Shown: one piece after another, positions 55,171 to 62,304 of the stretch
How positions within the stretch are numbered: position 1 is the stretch's first letter
Layout of the letters: every line of letters starts with the position of its first letter
NCBI RefSeq assembly: GCF_020740535.1
Contig: NZ_CP082362.1
Location: 2,480,001 to 2,544,000, forward strand
Direction: 5' to 3'
Source of the DNA: Streptomyces profundus
GTDB taxonomy: Bacteria > Actinomycetota > Actinomycetes > Streptomycetales > Streptomycetaceae
Length of the DNA stretch: 64,000 bases
Made by a program: the position numbers and the translations under genes
The notes under the pieces: model-generated
Seen by the model: the letters and a program-made list of their open reading frames with translations, nothing else
What the model was told of the DNA's origin: nothing
The model's database searches: none

Positions 55171-55788
55171 GACAGTGCCCGAGGAAGTGCGGGCCACACC
55201 GGCAAGGCGAAGACCGGGGCACCGGCCGCGCCAAGCAAGGCGGTCCCCGGAGAAGCACCGGCCGCACCGGCCGGGGCGCGCGGAGACACAAGCCACAGTG
55301 CACTGGCCACACCCGCCAGGTGGGGTACAGGGAAGCACCGGCCACGCCGGGCGACGCGGGGTGGGCCGAGGCGCAGGCCAGACGGGGCGCGATGTGCTGG
55401 CCGCGCCAGCGTGCGAAAGCCCAGCCCAGGATGGGCAATGGGCACGGAGCGCGAGGCGCGCCGGCAGGCGGAACCCGCGGCGGCACCTGCCAGGCGGAGC
55501 GAGCGCGGTGCGCTGCCGCGCGGGCTGTGGGAGCGCAAGGCGCGTCGGGCAGCGGGCATGGTGCGCGGCCGTCACATGACAGGCGTGCGGCGCCGACGGT
55601 GTCGGCTGGGTAGGAGCGTCGCGCTCCCGCGCGGAGCGCTGGCCGCGCCGGCAGGCGGAAACGTACGAAAGCCCAGGCCACGTAAGGCAGCGGACGCGGA
55701 GCGCCGGCAGGGTCGGCAAGGCGGAAGCGGAGAGCGCGCCGCGGGCGGAACCTGCGAGAACACAAGCCGGGCGGGGCAACGGGCCCAA

Positions 55789-55974
55789 AGCACCAGCCCC
55801 GTGCGAGGGCGCGCAGCGCAAACCGGCGCGCCGGCCGCGTCAGCGAGCGGGCCACGCGGAAGCGCACGTGAAGCCGCACAGCACAAGGCACGCCGGCAGG
55901 CGGAACATACGAAAACCCAGGCCACGCGAAGCAACAGACCCAGAGCACCAGCCCCGTGCGAGGGCGCGCAGCGC
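55789..55974. repeat. 31-base direct repeat pair near murB
   Basis: A 31-base sequence at 55789-55819 is repeated exactly at 55944-55974 (155 bases apart), starting AGCACCAGCCCCGTGCGAGG. The flanks are also similar. Confidence 0.85.
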
Positions 55975-56016
55975 GAGGCGCGCCGGCTGGGGCGGCGGTT
56001 GCCGCTGATCGCTCGG

Positions 56017-57072
56017 TTAGAGCGTGGCGTTGATGAGGACGGGTTCGTTGACGAGGGTGATGCCGAAGGCGGCGTGGACGCCGTCGCGGACCTCGCGGGC
56101 GAGGGTGAGGAGGTCGGCGGTGGTCGCTTCGCCCCGGTTGGTGAGGGCGAGGGTGTGTTTGCCGGAGATGCGGGCCGGGCCCGTGCCGTGGCCCTTGGGG
56201 AAGCCCGCGCGGTCGATCAGCCAGGCGGCGGACGTCTTGGTGAGGCCATCGGGGGTCGGGTACGCCGGGGCGGCGACGTCGGGGCCCAGGCGGTCCGCGA
56301 CGCGGTCGAGGAAGGCGGCGAAGGCGGCCTCGTCCAGAACCGGGTTGGTGAAGAAGGAGCCGGCCGACCAGGTGTCGTGGTCCTCGGGGTCGAGGACCAT
56401 GCCCTTGCCGGTGCGGAGTTTGAGCACCGCGTCCCTGGCGTTGGCCAGCGGCACCCGGCCGCCCGGTTCGACACTGAGCGCGCGGGCCGTCTCGGCGTAC
56501 TGGACGGGGCCCGAGAGGCCGCCGGCGTCGTTCAGCTCCAGGCGGACGCGGAGGACGACATGGCGGTCGGGCTCGGCCTTGAACCGGCTGTGCCGGTAGG
56601 CGAAGCCGCACTCGGCGCCCGGCAGGGTGACGAGCTCGCCGGCGGCGCGGTCGTAGACGTCGACCTCGGTGATCACGGAGGAGACCTCCTGACCGTAGGC
56701 GCCCACGTTCTGGATGGGGGTGGCGCCGGCGGAGCCGGGGATGCCGGCGAGGCATTCGATGCCGGCGAGGCCGGCGTCCACCGCCTGGGCGACGGCCGCC
56801 GACCAGTTCTCGCCGGCGGCCAACTCCAGCCGGGTGCCGTCCAGTCGGTAGCCGGTGGTGGCGATGCGCAGCGCGGTGCCCCGAAAGCCGGCGTCGGCGA
56901 TGACGAGGTTGCTGCCGCCGCCGACGAGCAGCAGGGGTTCGCCGTCGGCGTCGGCCCGTCGCACCGTTTCGACGATCTCCTCGTCGGTGGTGGCGGTGAG
57001 CAGCCGGTCGGCCGGTCCGCCCAGCCGGAGGGTGGTCAGCGGGGCGAGCGGGGCGTCAGGTGATTCCAGCAC
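56017..57072 (-). CDS. murB: UDP-N-acetylenolpyruvoylglucosamine reductase
   Basis: Reduces UDP-GlcNAc-enolpyruvate to UDP-MurNAc in peptidoglycan synthesis, using FAD and NADPH. The 351-residue protein has TTLRLGGPADRLLTA, the FAD-binding LLVGGGSNLVIADAGFRG, IPGSAGATPIQNVGAYGQEV, the catalytic region FAYRHSRFK and GSFFTNPVLD (Ser proton donor), and ends SGKHTLALTNRGEATTADLLTLA. This is a type I MurB with the extra C-terminal loop. Start: GTG at 57072. Its stop faces the repeat array, and folD is divergent upstream. Confidence 0.96.
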   Translation of the reverse strand: MLESPDAPLAPLTTLRLGGPADRLLTATTDEEIVETVRRADADGEPLLLVGGGSNLVIADAGFRGTALRIATTGYRLDGTRLELAAGENWSAAVAQAVDAGLAGIECLAGIPGSAGATPIQNVGAYGQEVSSVITEVDVYDRAAGELVTLPGAECGFAYRHSRFKAEPDRHVVLRVRLELNDAGGLSGPVQYAETARALSVEPGGRVPLANARDAVLKLRTGKGMVLDPEDHDTWSAGSFFTNPVLDEAAFAAFLDRVADRLGPDVAAPAYPTPDGLTKTSAAWLIDRAGFPKGHGTGPARISGKHTLALTNRGEATTADLLTLAREVRDGVHAAFGITLVNEPVLINATL

Positions 57073-57116
57073 CAGGCCACCCTACGAGACGTGCCACGCC
57101 GGTCGACTAAGGTGAG

Positions 57117-57196
57117 GGCGGGCCGTGACTGGCGCTGGGGTGGAGTACCACCGGGGAGCGGCCTGACATCCGTCGATGCCGTGCGCCTGGGCGACT
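57117..57196 (+). ncRNA. ZTP (pfl) riboswitch upstream of folD
   Basis: The + strand reads GGGCCGTGACTGGCG, then GTGGAGTACCACCGGGGAGC and, after a linker, CCGTGCGCCTGGGCGAC. These are the two conserved parts of the pfl motif, the ZTP/ZMP aptamer: the CGUGACUGGCG strand and P2 hairpin ending ACCGGGGAGC, and the 3' CGCCUGGGC pseudoknot partner. ZTP signals folate (10-formyl-THF) shortage; the folD paralogue 25 bases downstream fits the known targets. Assigned by eye, not by covariance model. Confidence 0.9.
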
Positions 57197-57205
57197 CGTT
57201 TCGAG

Positions 57206-57214
57206 GCTCAGGAG
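57206..57214 (+). promoter_or_regulatory. Ribosome-binding site of folD, pairable with the riboswitch end
   Basis: AGGAG at 57210-57214 lies six bases before the GTG. GCTCAGG (57206-57212) can pair with CCTGGGC (57186-57192), the 3' pseudoknot strand, so folding without ligand could hide the ribosome site. The pairing is visible; the switch mechanism is inferred. Confidence 0.55.
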
Positions 57215-57220
57215 TGGTAC

Positions 57221-58081
57221 GTGACCCAGACACAGTCGGCTCGCCCGATGGACGGCACGGGCCCGGCGCGGCGCCTGGTCGAGGCCAGTGCCGCGGACGC
57301 GGCGGAGGTTCTGCGGCGGACGGGGACGGCGCCCTGCCTGGCGACGGTCCTGGTGGGCGAGGATCCCGCGTCGGTGGCCTATGTCCGGATGAAGCGCCGG
57401 CAGTGCGAGCGGGCCGGCATCGCGTCCCGGCGGGTGGCGTTGCCCGCGTCGATCAGCACCGAGGGCCTGGTGGCGGAGGTGACCGCCCTCTCGCGTGACG
57501 CCGGGGTGCACGGGATTCTGTTGCAGCATCCGGTGGGGCCGCATATCGACGAACGGGCGGCGTTCGAGGCGATCGCGCCGGAGAAGGACGTCGACGGGGT
57601 CACCACGCACTCGTTCGCCGCGATGGCCTTCGGCCTGCCCGGCTTCGTGTCGTGCACGCCCGGCGGGATCATGCGGCTGCTCGACGCGTATGACGTCGAT
57701 CTCGCCGGCAAGCACGCCGTGGTGGTGGGGCGCAGCGCGATTCTCGGGAAGCCGGCGGGCCTGCTGCTGCTCGGTCGGGACGCCACGGTGACGTACTGCC
57801 ACTCGCGGACGGTCGAGCTGTCCGCGCGGGTGCGGGAGGCGGATGTGCTGCTCGCCGCTGTGGGCCGACCGAGGTTCATCCGGGGTGCGGACATCAAGCC
57901 GGGTGCCGTGGTGATCGACGCGGGCTACAACGAGGGGAACGTGGGCGATGTCGACTTCGAGTCGGCGCGGGAGCGGGCGAGCCTGATCACGCCGGTGCCG
58001 GGCGGCGTCGGGCCGATGACCATCGCGGTGCTGCTCGCGCAGACGGTGGTGGCGGCGAAGCGTCAACTGGGCCTGGCGTGA
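57221..58081 (+). CDS. folD: FolD-type methylene-THF dehydrogenase/cyclohydrolase
   Basis: Interconverts 5,10-methylene-THF and 10-formyl-THF, feeding purine synthesis. The 286-residue product has the catalytic pair Tyr54 and Lys58 (SVAYVRMKRRQ), Gln102, KDVDG (Asp123, Asp125) and the NADP loop VVGRSAILGKPAGLLLL, ending PVPGGVGPMTIAVLL. One conserved patch is unusual: the usual QLPLP reads QHPVG. Start: GTG at 57221, six bases after AGGAG; the ATG at 57176 would lie inside the riboswitch aptamer. It may be a second FolD induced by folate stress. Confidence 0.9.
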   Translation: MTQTQSARPMDGTGPARRLVEASAADAAEVLRRTGTAPCLATVLVGEDPASVAYVRMKRRQCERAGIASRRVALPASISTEGLVAEVTALSRDAGVHGILLQHPVGPHIDERAAFEAIAPEKDVDGVTTHSFAAMAFGLPGFVSCTPGGIMRLLDAYDVDLAGKHAVVVGRSAILGKPAGLLLLGRDATVTYCHSRTVELSARVREADVLLAAVGRPRFIRGADIKPGAVVIDAGYNEGNVGDVDFESARERASLITPVPGGVGPMTIAVLLAQTVVAAKRQLGLA

Positions 58082-58084
58082 CGG

Positions 58085-58126
58085 CCCCCCGGCCCCGGCG
58101 GCTGACGGGCCGCCGGGGCCGGGGGG
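58085..58126. terminator. Bidirectional terminator between folD and the MFS gene
   Basis: Perfect 18-bp inverted repeat with a 6-base loop starting four bases past the folD stop, between two convergent genes. Confidence 0.85.
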
Positions 58127-58160
58127 TCCGTCGGACGGAGCCGCCGGGCGGGGTCGCCGG

Positions 58161-59621
58161 TCAGGGGACGAGCGCGGGGGCCGGCTCGGGGCGGTCGCCC
58201 TCGTTCCCCTCGGGGGCGCCGCCCGCCGGGGGCGCCTGCTCGCCGCGACGGGGGGCGAGCAGCACCACGAGGCCGGCGGCCAGCACCGCCGCCGCGCCGA
58301 GCCAGACGGCCGGCGTCAGCCCGTCGACGAAGACCTGGGGCGTCCCGTAGCCGCCCTGGCTGGCGAAGACGGAGGCCAGTACGGCGACGCCGAGCGCGCC
58401 GCCGACCTCGCGCAGCGCGTTGTTGACGCCGGAGGCGATGCCCTCGTCGCGGGGCGCGACCGAGCCCATCACCATGGCTCCGGCCGGCGCGAAGAACATC
58501 GCCATGCCGACGCCGCAGAGGACGAAGGCCGGGATCTGGGGGGCGTAGCCCGCGTCGGGCCCGGCGAGGGCGGCCAGCCAGCCGAGCCCGGCGGCCATCA
58601 GCACCATGCCCGAGGAGATGATCACCCGGCCGCCGATCCGGTCGGTGAGCGCGCCGGCGAGGGGGGCGACCAGCAGCGTCATCCCCGTCCAGGGCAGCAT
58701 CCGCAGGCCGGCCTCGGTGGGGCTGTAGCCCTGGATCAGCTGGAGGTACTGGGTGAGCAGGAAGATGGAGCCGAACATGCCGGCGAACATCAGCAGGCTG
58801 GCGGCGTTGATGGCGCTGAAGGTGCGGGAGCGGAAGAAGCGCATCGGCAGCATGGGGTGGCTGGTCCTCAACTCCCAGCGGACAAAGGCGATCAGCAGCA
58901 GTCCGCCGAGGACGAAACCGGTCACCACCGAGCCCGACGTCCAGCCGTGTTCGTGGCCGCGCACCAGGGAGAGCACCACACCGAACAGGCCGGAGCTGAC
59001 GAGGGCGGTGCCGATCAGGTCGAGCCGGTCGTTGCCGCCGGTGCTCTCGGCGAGCTTGCGGCGGGCCAGCGGGATCAGGGCCAGGCCGATGGGCACGTTG
59101 AGCCAGAAGATCCACTGCCAGGAGAGGTGTTCGGTGATGGCCCCGCCGACCAGGGGCCCGGCCGCGACGGCGAGGCCGTTGACGGCGCCCCAGATGCCGA
59201 AGGCCGCGCCGCGCCTGGCGGGCGGGACCGAGGCGGAGATCAACGTGAGGCTGAGCGGCATCAGGATCGCCGCGCCGGCGCCCTGGAGGGCGCGGGCCGC
59301 GATCAGCGCGCCGGTGGAGCCGGCGACGGCGGCGCCGGCCGAGGCCACGGTGAAGATCAGCACGCCGACGCCGAAGACGCGGCGCCGTCCGAACCGGTCG
59401 CCCAGCGCCGCGCCGAGCAGCAACAGGCAGGCGAACGGCAGGGTGTAGCCGTTGACTATCCATTCCAGATCGGCGAGTTCCCCGCCGAGATCGTCCCTGA
59501 TCACCGGCAGCGCGGTGGTGACCACAAGGTTGTCGAGCGCGGCCATGAAGGTCGCGGCCCCCACGATGATCAGCGTCCAGACGACGCTTCCGTCGCGCGG
59601 TGGGCTGGCTGTCTCTTTCAC
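58161..59621 (-). CDS. MFS drug exporter, EmrB/QacA (DHA2) family
   Basis: 486 residues with about 14 membrane helices. Motif A GDRFGRRRVFG follows helix 2, and helix 1 has the family FMAALDNLVVTTALPVIRDDLGG. Motif C-like WGAVNGLAVAAGPLVGGAI lies in helix 5, WQWIFWLNVPIG starts the loop to helix 6, and VAPRDEGIASGVNNALREVGGALGVAVLASVF is near the C-terminus. It probably expels cationic or amphipathic drugs using the proton gradient; the substrate is unknown. Start: GTG at 59621 with GAGGAGGGG upstream. It is downstream of a TetR gene on the same strand; both upstream regions carry the same ATTGGTCAAT palindrome. Confidence 0.92.
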   Translation of the reverse strand: MKETASPPRDGSVVWTLIIVGAATFMAALDNLVVTTALPVIRDDLGGELADLEWIVNGYTLPFACLLLLGAALGDRFGRRRVFGVGVLIFTVASAGAAVAGSTGALIAARALQGAGAAILMPLSLTLISASVPPARRGAAFGIWGAVNGLAVAAGPLVGGAITEHLSWQWIFWLNVPIGLALIPLARRKLAESTGGNDRLDLIGTALVSSGLFGVVLSLVRGHEHGWTSGSVVTGFVLGGLLLIAFVRWELRTSHPMLPMRFFRSRTFSAINAASLLMFAGMFGSIFLLTQYLQLIQGYSPTEAGLRMLPWTGMTLLVAPLAGALTDRIGGRVIISSGMVLMAAGLGWLAALAGPDAGYAPQIPAFVLCGVGMAMFFAPAGAMVMGSVAPRDEGIASGVNNALREVGGALGVAVLASVFASQGGYGTPQVFVDGLTPAVWLGAAAVLAAGLVVLLAPRRGEQAPPAGGAPEGNEGDRPEPAPALVP

Positions 59622-59729
59622 GTTCCCCTCCTCTCCGGGCCCTTGGAGGTCCCGGAAACGCTCGCCGAAGGCCGCCCCCACGGCGGTTCGGCGATGGTCC
59701 GACCGCTGGTGGCGACTGGCTTGGTATTG

Positions 59730-59739
59730 ATTGGTCAAT
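59730..59739. promoter_or_regulatory. TetR operator-like site upstream of the MFS gene
   Basis: The palindrome ATTGGTCAAT (reverse complement ATTGACCAAT) within AAGTTATTGACCAATCAATA on the minus strand. The same core and flanks occur in the tetR promoter at 60415-60424. Confidence 0.6.
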
Positions 59740-59791
59740 AACTTTCGAGGGCAGACGGGTGCCCGGGTCAGGACCGACAGGCTGATCCGAC

Positions 59792-59820
59792 AGGATCTAC
59801 AGGATCTACAGGATCTACAG
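59792..59820. repeat. 9-base tandem repeat after tetR
   Basis: Three perfect copies of AGGATCTAC plus two further bases, beginning eight bases after the tetR stop. An unusual low-GC microsatellite in this genome. Confidence 0.9.
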
Positions 59821-59827
59821 ACAGAAC

Positions 59828-60403
59828 CTAGGAGTTGGAGCCCTCCAGGTAGTCGAAGACCGTCAGGGTCTCCCAGACGCGGTGCCCCTCGGGGAAGCCC
59901 ATGGTCAGCATCACGTTGATCAGCATGCCGATGCCGACGAAGTCCCTGGTGAGGGTGGTGTCGTCGCCCAGCTTCGCCAGGATCGAATCCCACATCTCGG
60001 CCCAGGCGGACCTGATCTCGGCGGCGAACTCGTGGTCCCCCTCCGACTCCCTGGCGCTGACCGCGACATACATCTGCATCTGGAAGAGCAGATGGGCGCG
60101 GTCGCTGATCAGCGGGAAGTACGCCTTGCACATGGCGTCGTGCGCCTCCTGGGGGGCGAGCCCCCCGGCGGCCTCGTCGAACCGCCGCCGCATCTCATCG
60201 ATGGTTCGATGGGCCGCGGCCAGGAAGATCGCACGCTTGTCGGGAAAGAGGCGGAACAGATAGGGCTGCGAGACGCCGACCCGCTTGGCGATGGCCGCCG
60301 TCGAGGTGCCGACGTAGCCGGCGCGGCCGAACTCGATCACGGCCGCGCGGATGACGCTCTCGCGCCGCTCCTCGGCCGACATGCGGCCACTCTCCCGTGC
60401 CAT
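59828..60403 (-). CDS. TetR-family transcriptional regulator
   Basis: 191 residues. The N-terminal helix-turn-helix (about 12-58) reads SVIRAAVIEFGRAGYVGTSTAAIAKRVGVSQPYLFRLFPDKRAIFLAAAHRTI; the ligand-binding part is helical with DRAHLLFQMQMYVAVSARESEGDHEFAAEIRSAWAEMWDSIL. It most likely represses itself and the downstream MFS exporter: both upstream regions contain ATTGGTCAAT. Its promoter (TTGACA, 18 bases, TAACTT) ends seven bases before the ATG, so the mRNA is probably leaderless. Confidence 0.93.
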   Translation of the reverse strand: MARESGRMSAEERRESVIRAAVIEFGRAGYVGTSTAAIAKRVGVSQPYLFRLFPDKRAIFLAAAHRTIDEMRRRFDEAAGGLAPQEAHDAMCKAYFPLISDRAHLLFQMQMYVAVSARESEGDHEFAAEIRSAWAEMWDSILAKLGDDTTLTRDFVGIGMLINVMLTMGFPEGHRVWETLTVFDYLEGSNS

Positions 60404-60409
60404 GAGAGT

Positions 60410-60439
60410 AAGTTATTGGTCAATCACTAATCATGTCAA
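60410..60439 (-). promoter_or_regulatory. tetR promoter with embedded operator
   Basis: TTGACA (60434-60439), 18-base spacer, TAACTT (60410-60415) on the minus strand. The palindrome ATTGGTCAAT (60415-60424) covers the spacer next to the -10, ideal for repression. The predicted start is at or beside the ATG (60403). Confidence 0.75.
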
Positions 60440-60490
60440 CCCCCGACCGGCGACGCCGTGTTGGCCGTCTCGGTCGAGGGTTGAGGGGCC

Positions 60491-60937
60491 CTAAGGGAGC
60501 CGGACCACGGCGCGGGCCAGGCCGAGCACCTTCTGCTCGTCGCTGTGCGCCGTCAGGTCGATCCGGACGGTGCGACGTTCGTCGTCCAGCTTGGCGGCCA
60601 CCCGGGCGGCGACCCTGATCTCGGCGCCGACCCCGTCGTCGGGCACGACCACCGGCTTGGTGAAGCGCACCCCGTACTCCAGCACGGCGCCCGGGTCGCC
60701 GACCCAGTCGGTGACCACCCGGATCGCCTCGGCCATGGTGAACATGCCGTGGGCGATCACATTGGGCAGGCCGACCTCGACCGCGAAGCGCTCGTTCCAG
60801 TGGATCGGGTTGAAGTCCAGCGACGCGCCCGCGTACCGCACCAGCGTGGCGCGGTCGACGGGGAAGACGCGGGCGGGCAGCTCGGTGCCCTCCTCGACCT
60901 CCGCATAGGCGACCTTCGTACGGGTGTTCGCGCTCAT
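60491..60937 (-). CDS. MaoC-like (R)-hydroxyacyl dehydratase subunit, HadB type
   Basis: 148 residues of the hot-dog fold. The hydratase-2 motif is present: YAGASLDFNPIHWNERFAVEVGLPNVIAHGMFTM, with Asp and His (DFNPIHW) as catalytic residues. In mycobacteria HadA-HadB form the (3R)-hydroxyacyl-ACP dehydratase of FAS-II; the Streptomyces homologues beside murB may act in fatty acid or related acyl metabolism. The ATG overlaps the stop of the partner gene by four bases, so the two subunits are made together. Confidence 0.88.
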   Translation of the reverse strand: MSANTRTKVAYAEVEEGTELPARVFPVDRATLVRYAGASLDFNPIHWNERFAVEVGLPNVIAHGMFTMAEAIRVVTDWVGDPGAVLEYGVRFTKPVVVPDDGVGAEIRVAARVAAKLDDERRTVRIDLTAHSDEQKVLGLARAVVRLP

Positions 60938-61407
60938 CGGTCCCCCTCCCCCGCCGGGGCCTCGTCGGCGCTGCGCGCGACCAGCTTGGTGTACGCGGTC
61001 GCCACATGGGCGCCCGACTCGTCGTGCAGCTCGCCGCGCACGGTCACCATCTCGTTCCCCTTGAGCGATTTGATCGCCTCGATCGTCGACGTCACGGAGA
61101 GCCGGTCGCCGGCGCGCAGTGGGCGTTCGTAGGTGAACCGCTGCTCGGTGTGGACCACCCGGCTGTAGTCGAGCCCCAGCTTGGGGTCCTGGACGACGTC
61201 GAACGCGGCGCGGTAGCTGACCAGGAAGACAAAGGTCGGCGGCGCGATCACGTCCGGGTGGCCCAACTCCCTGGCCGCCTCGGGCCGGGTGTAGGCCGGG
61301 CTGTCGTCCCCGATCGCCTCGGCGAACTCGCGGATCTTCTCCCGGCTCACCTCGTACGGCTCGGTGGGGGGATAGCTCCGCCCGACAAAGGACTGGTCGA
61401 GGGGCAT
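60934..61407 (-). CDS. HadA-like hot-dog dehydratase subunit (FAS1-like dehydratase domain)
   Basis: 157 residues with FVGRSYPPTEPYEVSREKIREFAEAIGDDSPAYTRPEAARELGHPDVIAPPTF and RVVHTEQRFTYERPLRAGDRLSVTSTIEAIKSLKGNEMVTVRGELHDE, the HadA/FAS1_DH pattern lacking the catalytic hydratase-2 motif; it serves as the substrate-holding half of the heterodimer. Start: ATG at 61407 with GAGG upstream; a GTG five codons earlier is possible. Its stop overlaps the HadB-like start. It comes after the rpmG terminator. Confidence 0.87.
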   Translation of the reverse strand: MPLDQSFVGRSYPPTEPYEVSREKIREFAEAIGDDSPAYTRPEAARELGHPDVIAPPTFVFLVSYRAAFDVVQDPKLGLDYSRVVHTEQRFTYERPLRAGDRLSVTSTIEAIKSLKGNEMVTVRGELHDESGAHVATAYTKLVARSADEAPAGEGDR

Positions 61408-61465
61408 CGGCGGAATCCTCACATCCTGAGATCCATCGTAGGGACAGGCGCGTGCCCACAGAGAC

Positions 61466-61499
61466 GAAACCGCCCCCGGTGGATACCGAGGGCGGTTTC
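61466..61499 (-). terminator. Terminator after rpmG
   Basis: 10-bp outer stem GAAACCGCCC / GGGCGGTTTC with an inner CGGT/ACCG stem and a GGAT loop, 55 bases past the rpmG stop; the flanks contain a short T-run within the arm. Confidence 0.75.
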
Positions 61500-61553
61500 A
61501 CACAGCGAACTCCTGGCCCTTCGGGCTTGAGAACCCGGGGGGCTCCCGCTGGA

Positions 61554-61718
61554 TCAGCGGGTCTCGCGGTGGGCCGTGTGCGCGTTGCAGCGCGGGCAGT
61601 GCTTCTTCATCTCCATGCGATCCGGGTCATTACGCCGGTTCTTCCTGGTGATGTAGTTCCGCTCCTTGCACTCCACGCAGGCCAGCGTGATCTTCGGGCG
61701 GACGTCGGTGGCAGCCAC
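61554..61718 (-). CDS. rpmG: 50S ribosomal protein L33, zinc-binding form
   Basis: 54 residues, below usual ORF cut-offs, reading (GTG) [20 protein letters not shown] and on to [17 protein letters not shown]. Cys14, Cys17, Cys41 and Cys44 form the zinc ribbon of the C+ type. L33 is a late 50S protein near the E site. It follows tRNA-Met by about 95 bases on the same strand, a common actinomycete arrangement near secE. A zinc-free paralogue would be elsewhere. Confidence 0.95.
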   Translation of the reverse strand: MAATDVRPKITLACVECKERNYITRKNRRNDPDRMEMKKHCPRCNAHTAHRETR

Positions 61719-61812
61719 GTGAGTGCTCCTTGACGGATGGACGGGTAAAACCTATTGAACACAGAGAAGAGTAGCCGATCGGAGGACCGACCCCGCAATC
61801 GGCTACTGAGAG

Positions 61813-61885
61813 TAGCGGCGACCGGACTTGAACCGGTGACACAACGATTATGAGCCGTTTGCTCTACCGACTGAGCTACGCCGCC
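61813..61885 (-). tRNA. tRNA-Met (anticodon CAT)
   Basis: A 73-base cloverleaf: acceptor GGCGGCG / CGCCGCT with an A discriminator, D-arm GTAGCTCAGTCGGTAGAGC, anticodon loop CTCATAA, T-arm ending GGTTCAAGTCC. The paired first base and the anticodon stem lacking three G-C pairs point to elongator rather than initiator Met. Confidence 0.95.
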
Positions 61886-61933
61886 ACAGGGTGAGCCACC
61901 CTCATCCTCGCGGATAAGGGCCCGGCACCCCAG

Positions 61934-62006
61934 AGCCCCAAAACGGAATCGAACCGTTGACCTTCTCCTTACCATGGAGACGCTCTGCCGACTGAGCTAT
62001 TGGGGC
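61934..62006 (-). tRNA. tRNA-Thr (anticodon GGT)
   Basis: A 73-base cloverleaf: acceptor GCCCCAA / TTGGGGC, D-arm TAGCTCAGTCGGCAGAGC, anticodon loop ATGGTAA, T-loop GGTTCGATTCC. CCA is not encoded. It is first in the tRNA-Thr, tRNA-Met, rpmG run. Confidence 0.96.
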
Positions 62007-62304
62007 GAGCGCTCAAGAGATTACACGGTCCCCGGCGGATGGCGAAATCCATTGAGACCCGGTCCCTCTGGGCGGGGCGGTACGATTTTTCCCGCCCCGT
62101 TCCCCCGGCTTCTTCAGACTTGTTCCGGCTTCTGCTGGCTTCTTCTGGCTTCTTCGGTTTTATCCAGATTCCGCTGATCCGCCAGGTTGCTCCCGATCGG
62201 CCCGGTGGCGGCCCCTTACGCTCGCTTCCGTCCCGCCGCCCGTGGCCGGAAGCGCCCTCGCGACCGCGCTCGGGCCGCTGCTCGTCGTCTGACCTGGGAG
62301 AGCG
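62007..62304. other. Intergenic stretch before the tRNA/rpmG run
   Basis: 298 bases without a gene. A TAATCT -10-like box on the minus strand, about 17 bases before tRNA-Thr, with a weak TTCGCC at 18 bases, may start the tRNA transcript. A hairpin CGGGGCGG / CCGCCCCG lies near 62073-62099. A pyrimidine-rich repeat (GGCTTCTTC variants, 62107-62156) is unusual for its low GC. Confidence 0.5.

Larger units (their letters stand above)
54208..56016. repeat. Degenerate GC-rich repeat array between add and murB
   Basis: About 1.8 kb without a credible gene, between two convergent genes. It is built from variable units of roughly 50-60 bases with recurring pieces such as GCTGGCCGCGCCGG, TGTGCGAAAGCGCAGG and CGAAAGCCCAGGCCA. 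The 17-base palindrome CTGGCCGCGCCGGCCAG occurs at 54327-54343, 54622-54638 and 55065-55081. Long open frames exist on both strands only because stop codons are rare in such GC-rich DNA; their translations are Ala/Pro/Arg-rich and differ in every frame. Confidence 0.85.

Noticed and set aside
54208..56016. CRISPR array
   Set aside because: Units are variable in length and sequence, there are no unique spacers of constant size between identical repeats, and no cas genes are nearby.
53467..57063. Very long open frames on both strands over the add-murB repeat array (for example minus 53467-55821 and 54158-56755, plus 54259-57063)
   Set aside because: They overlap one another and known genes, their translations are low-complexity Ala/Pro/Arg/Gly with no family motif, and openness follows from the scarcity of T and A. 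No ribosome site or codon bias supports them.
57176..57220. Earlier ATG start for folD at 57176
   Set aside because: It lies within the conserved 3' part of the riboswitch aptamer; the GTG at 57221 has an AGGAG site at correct spacing.
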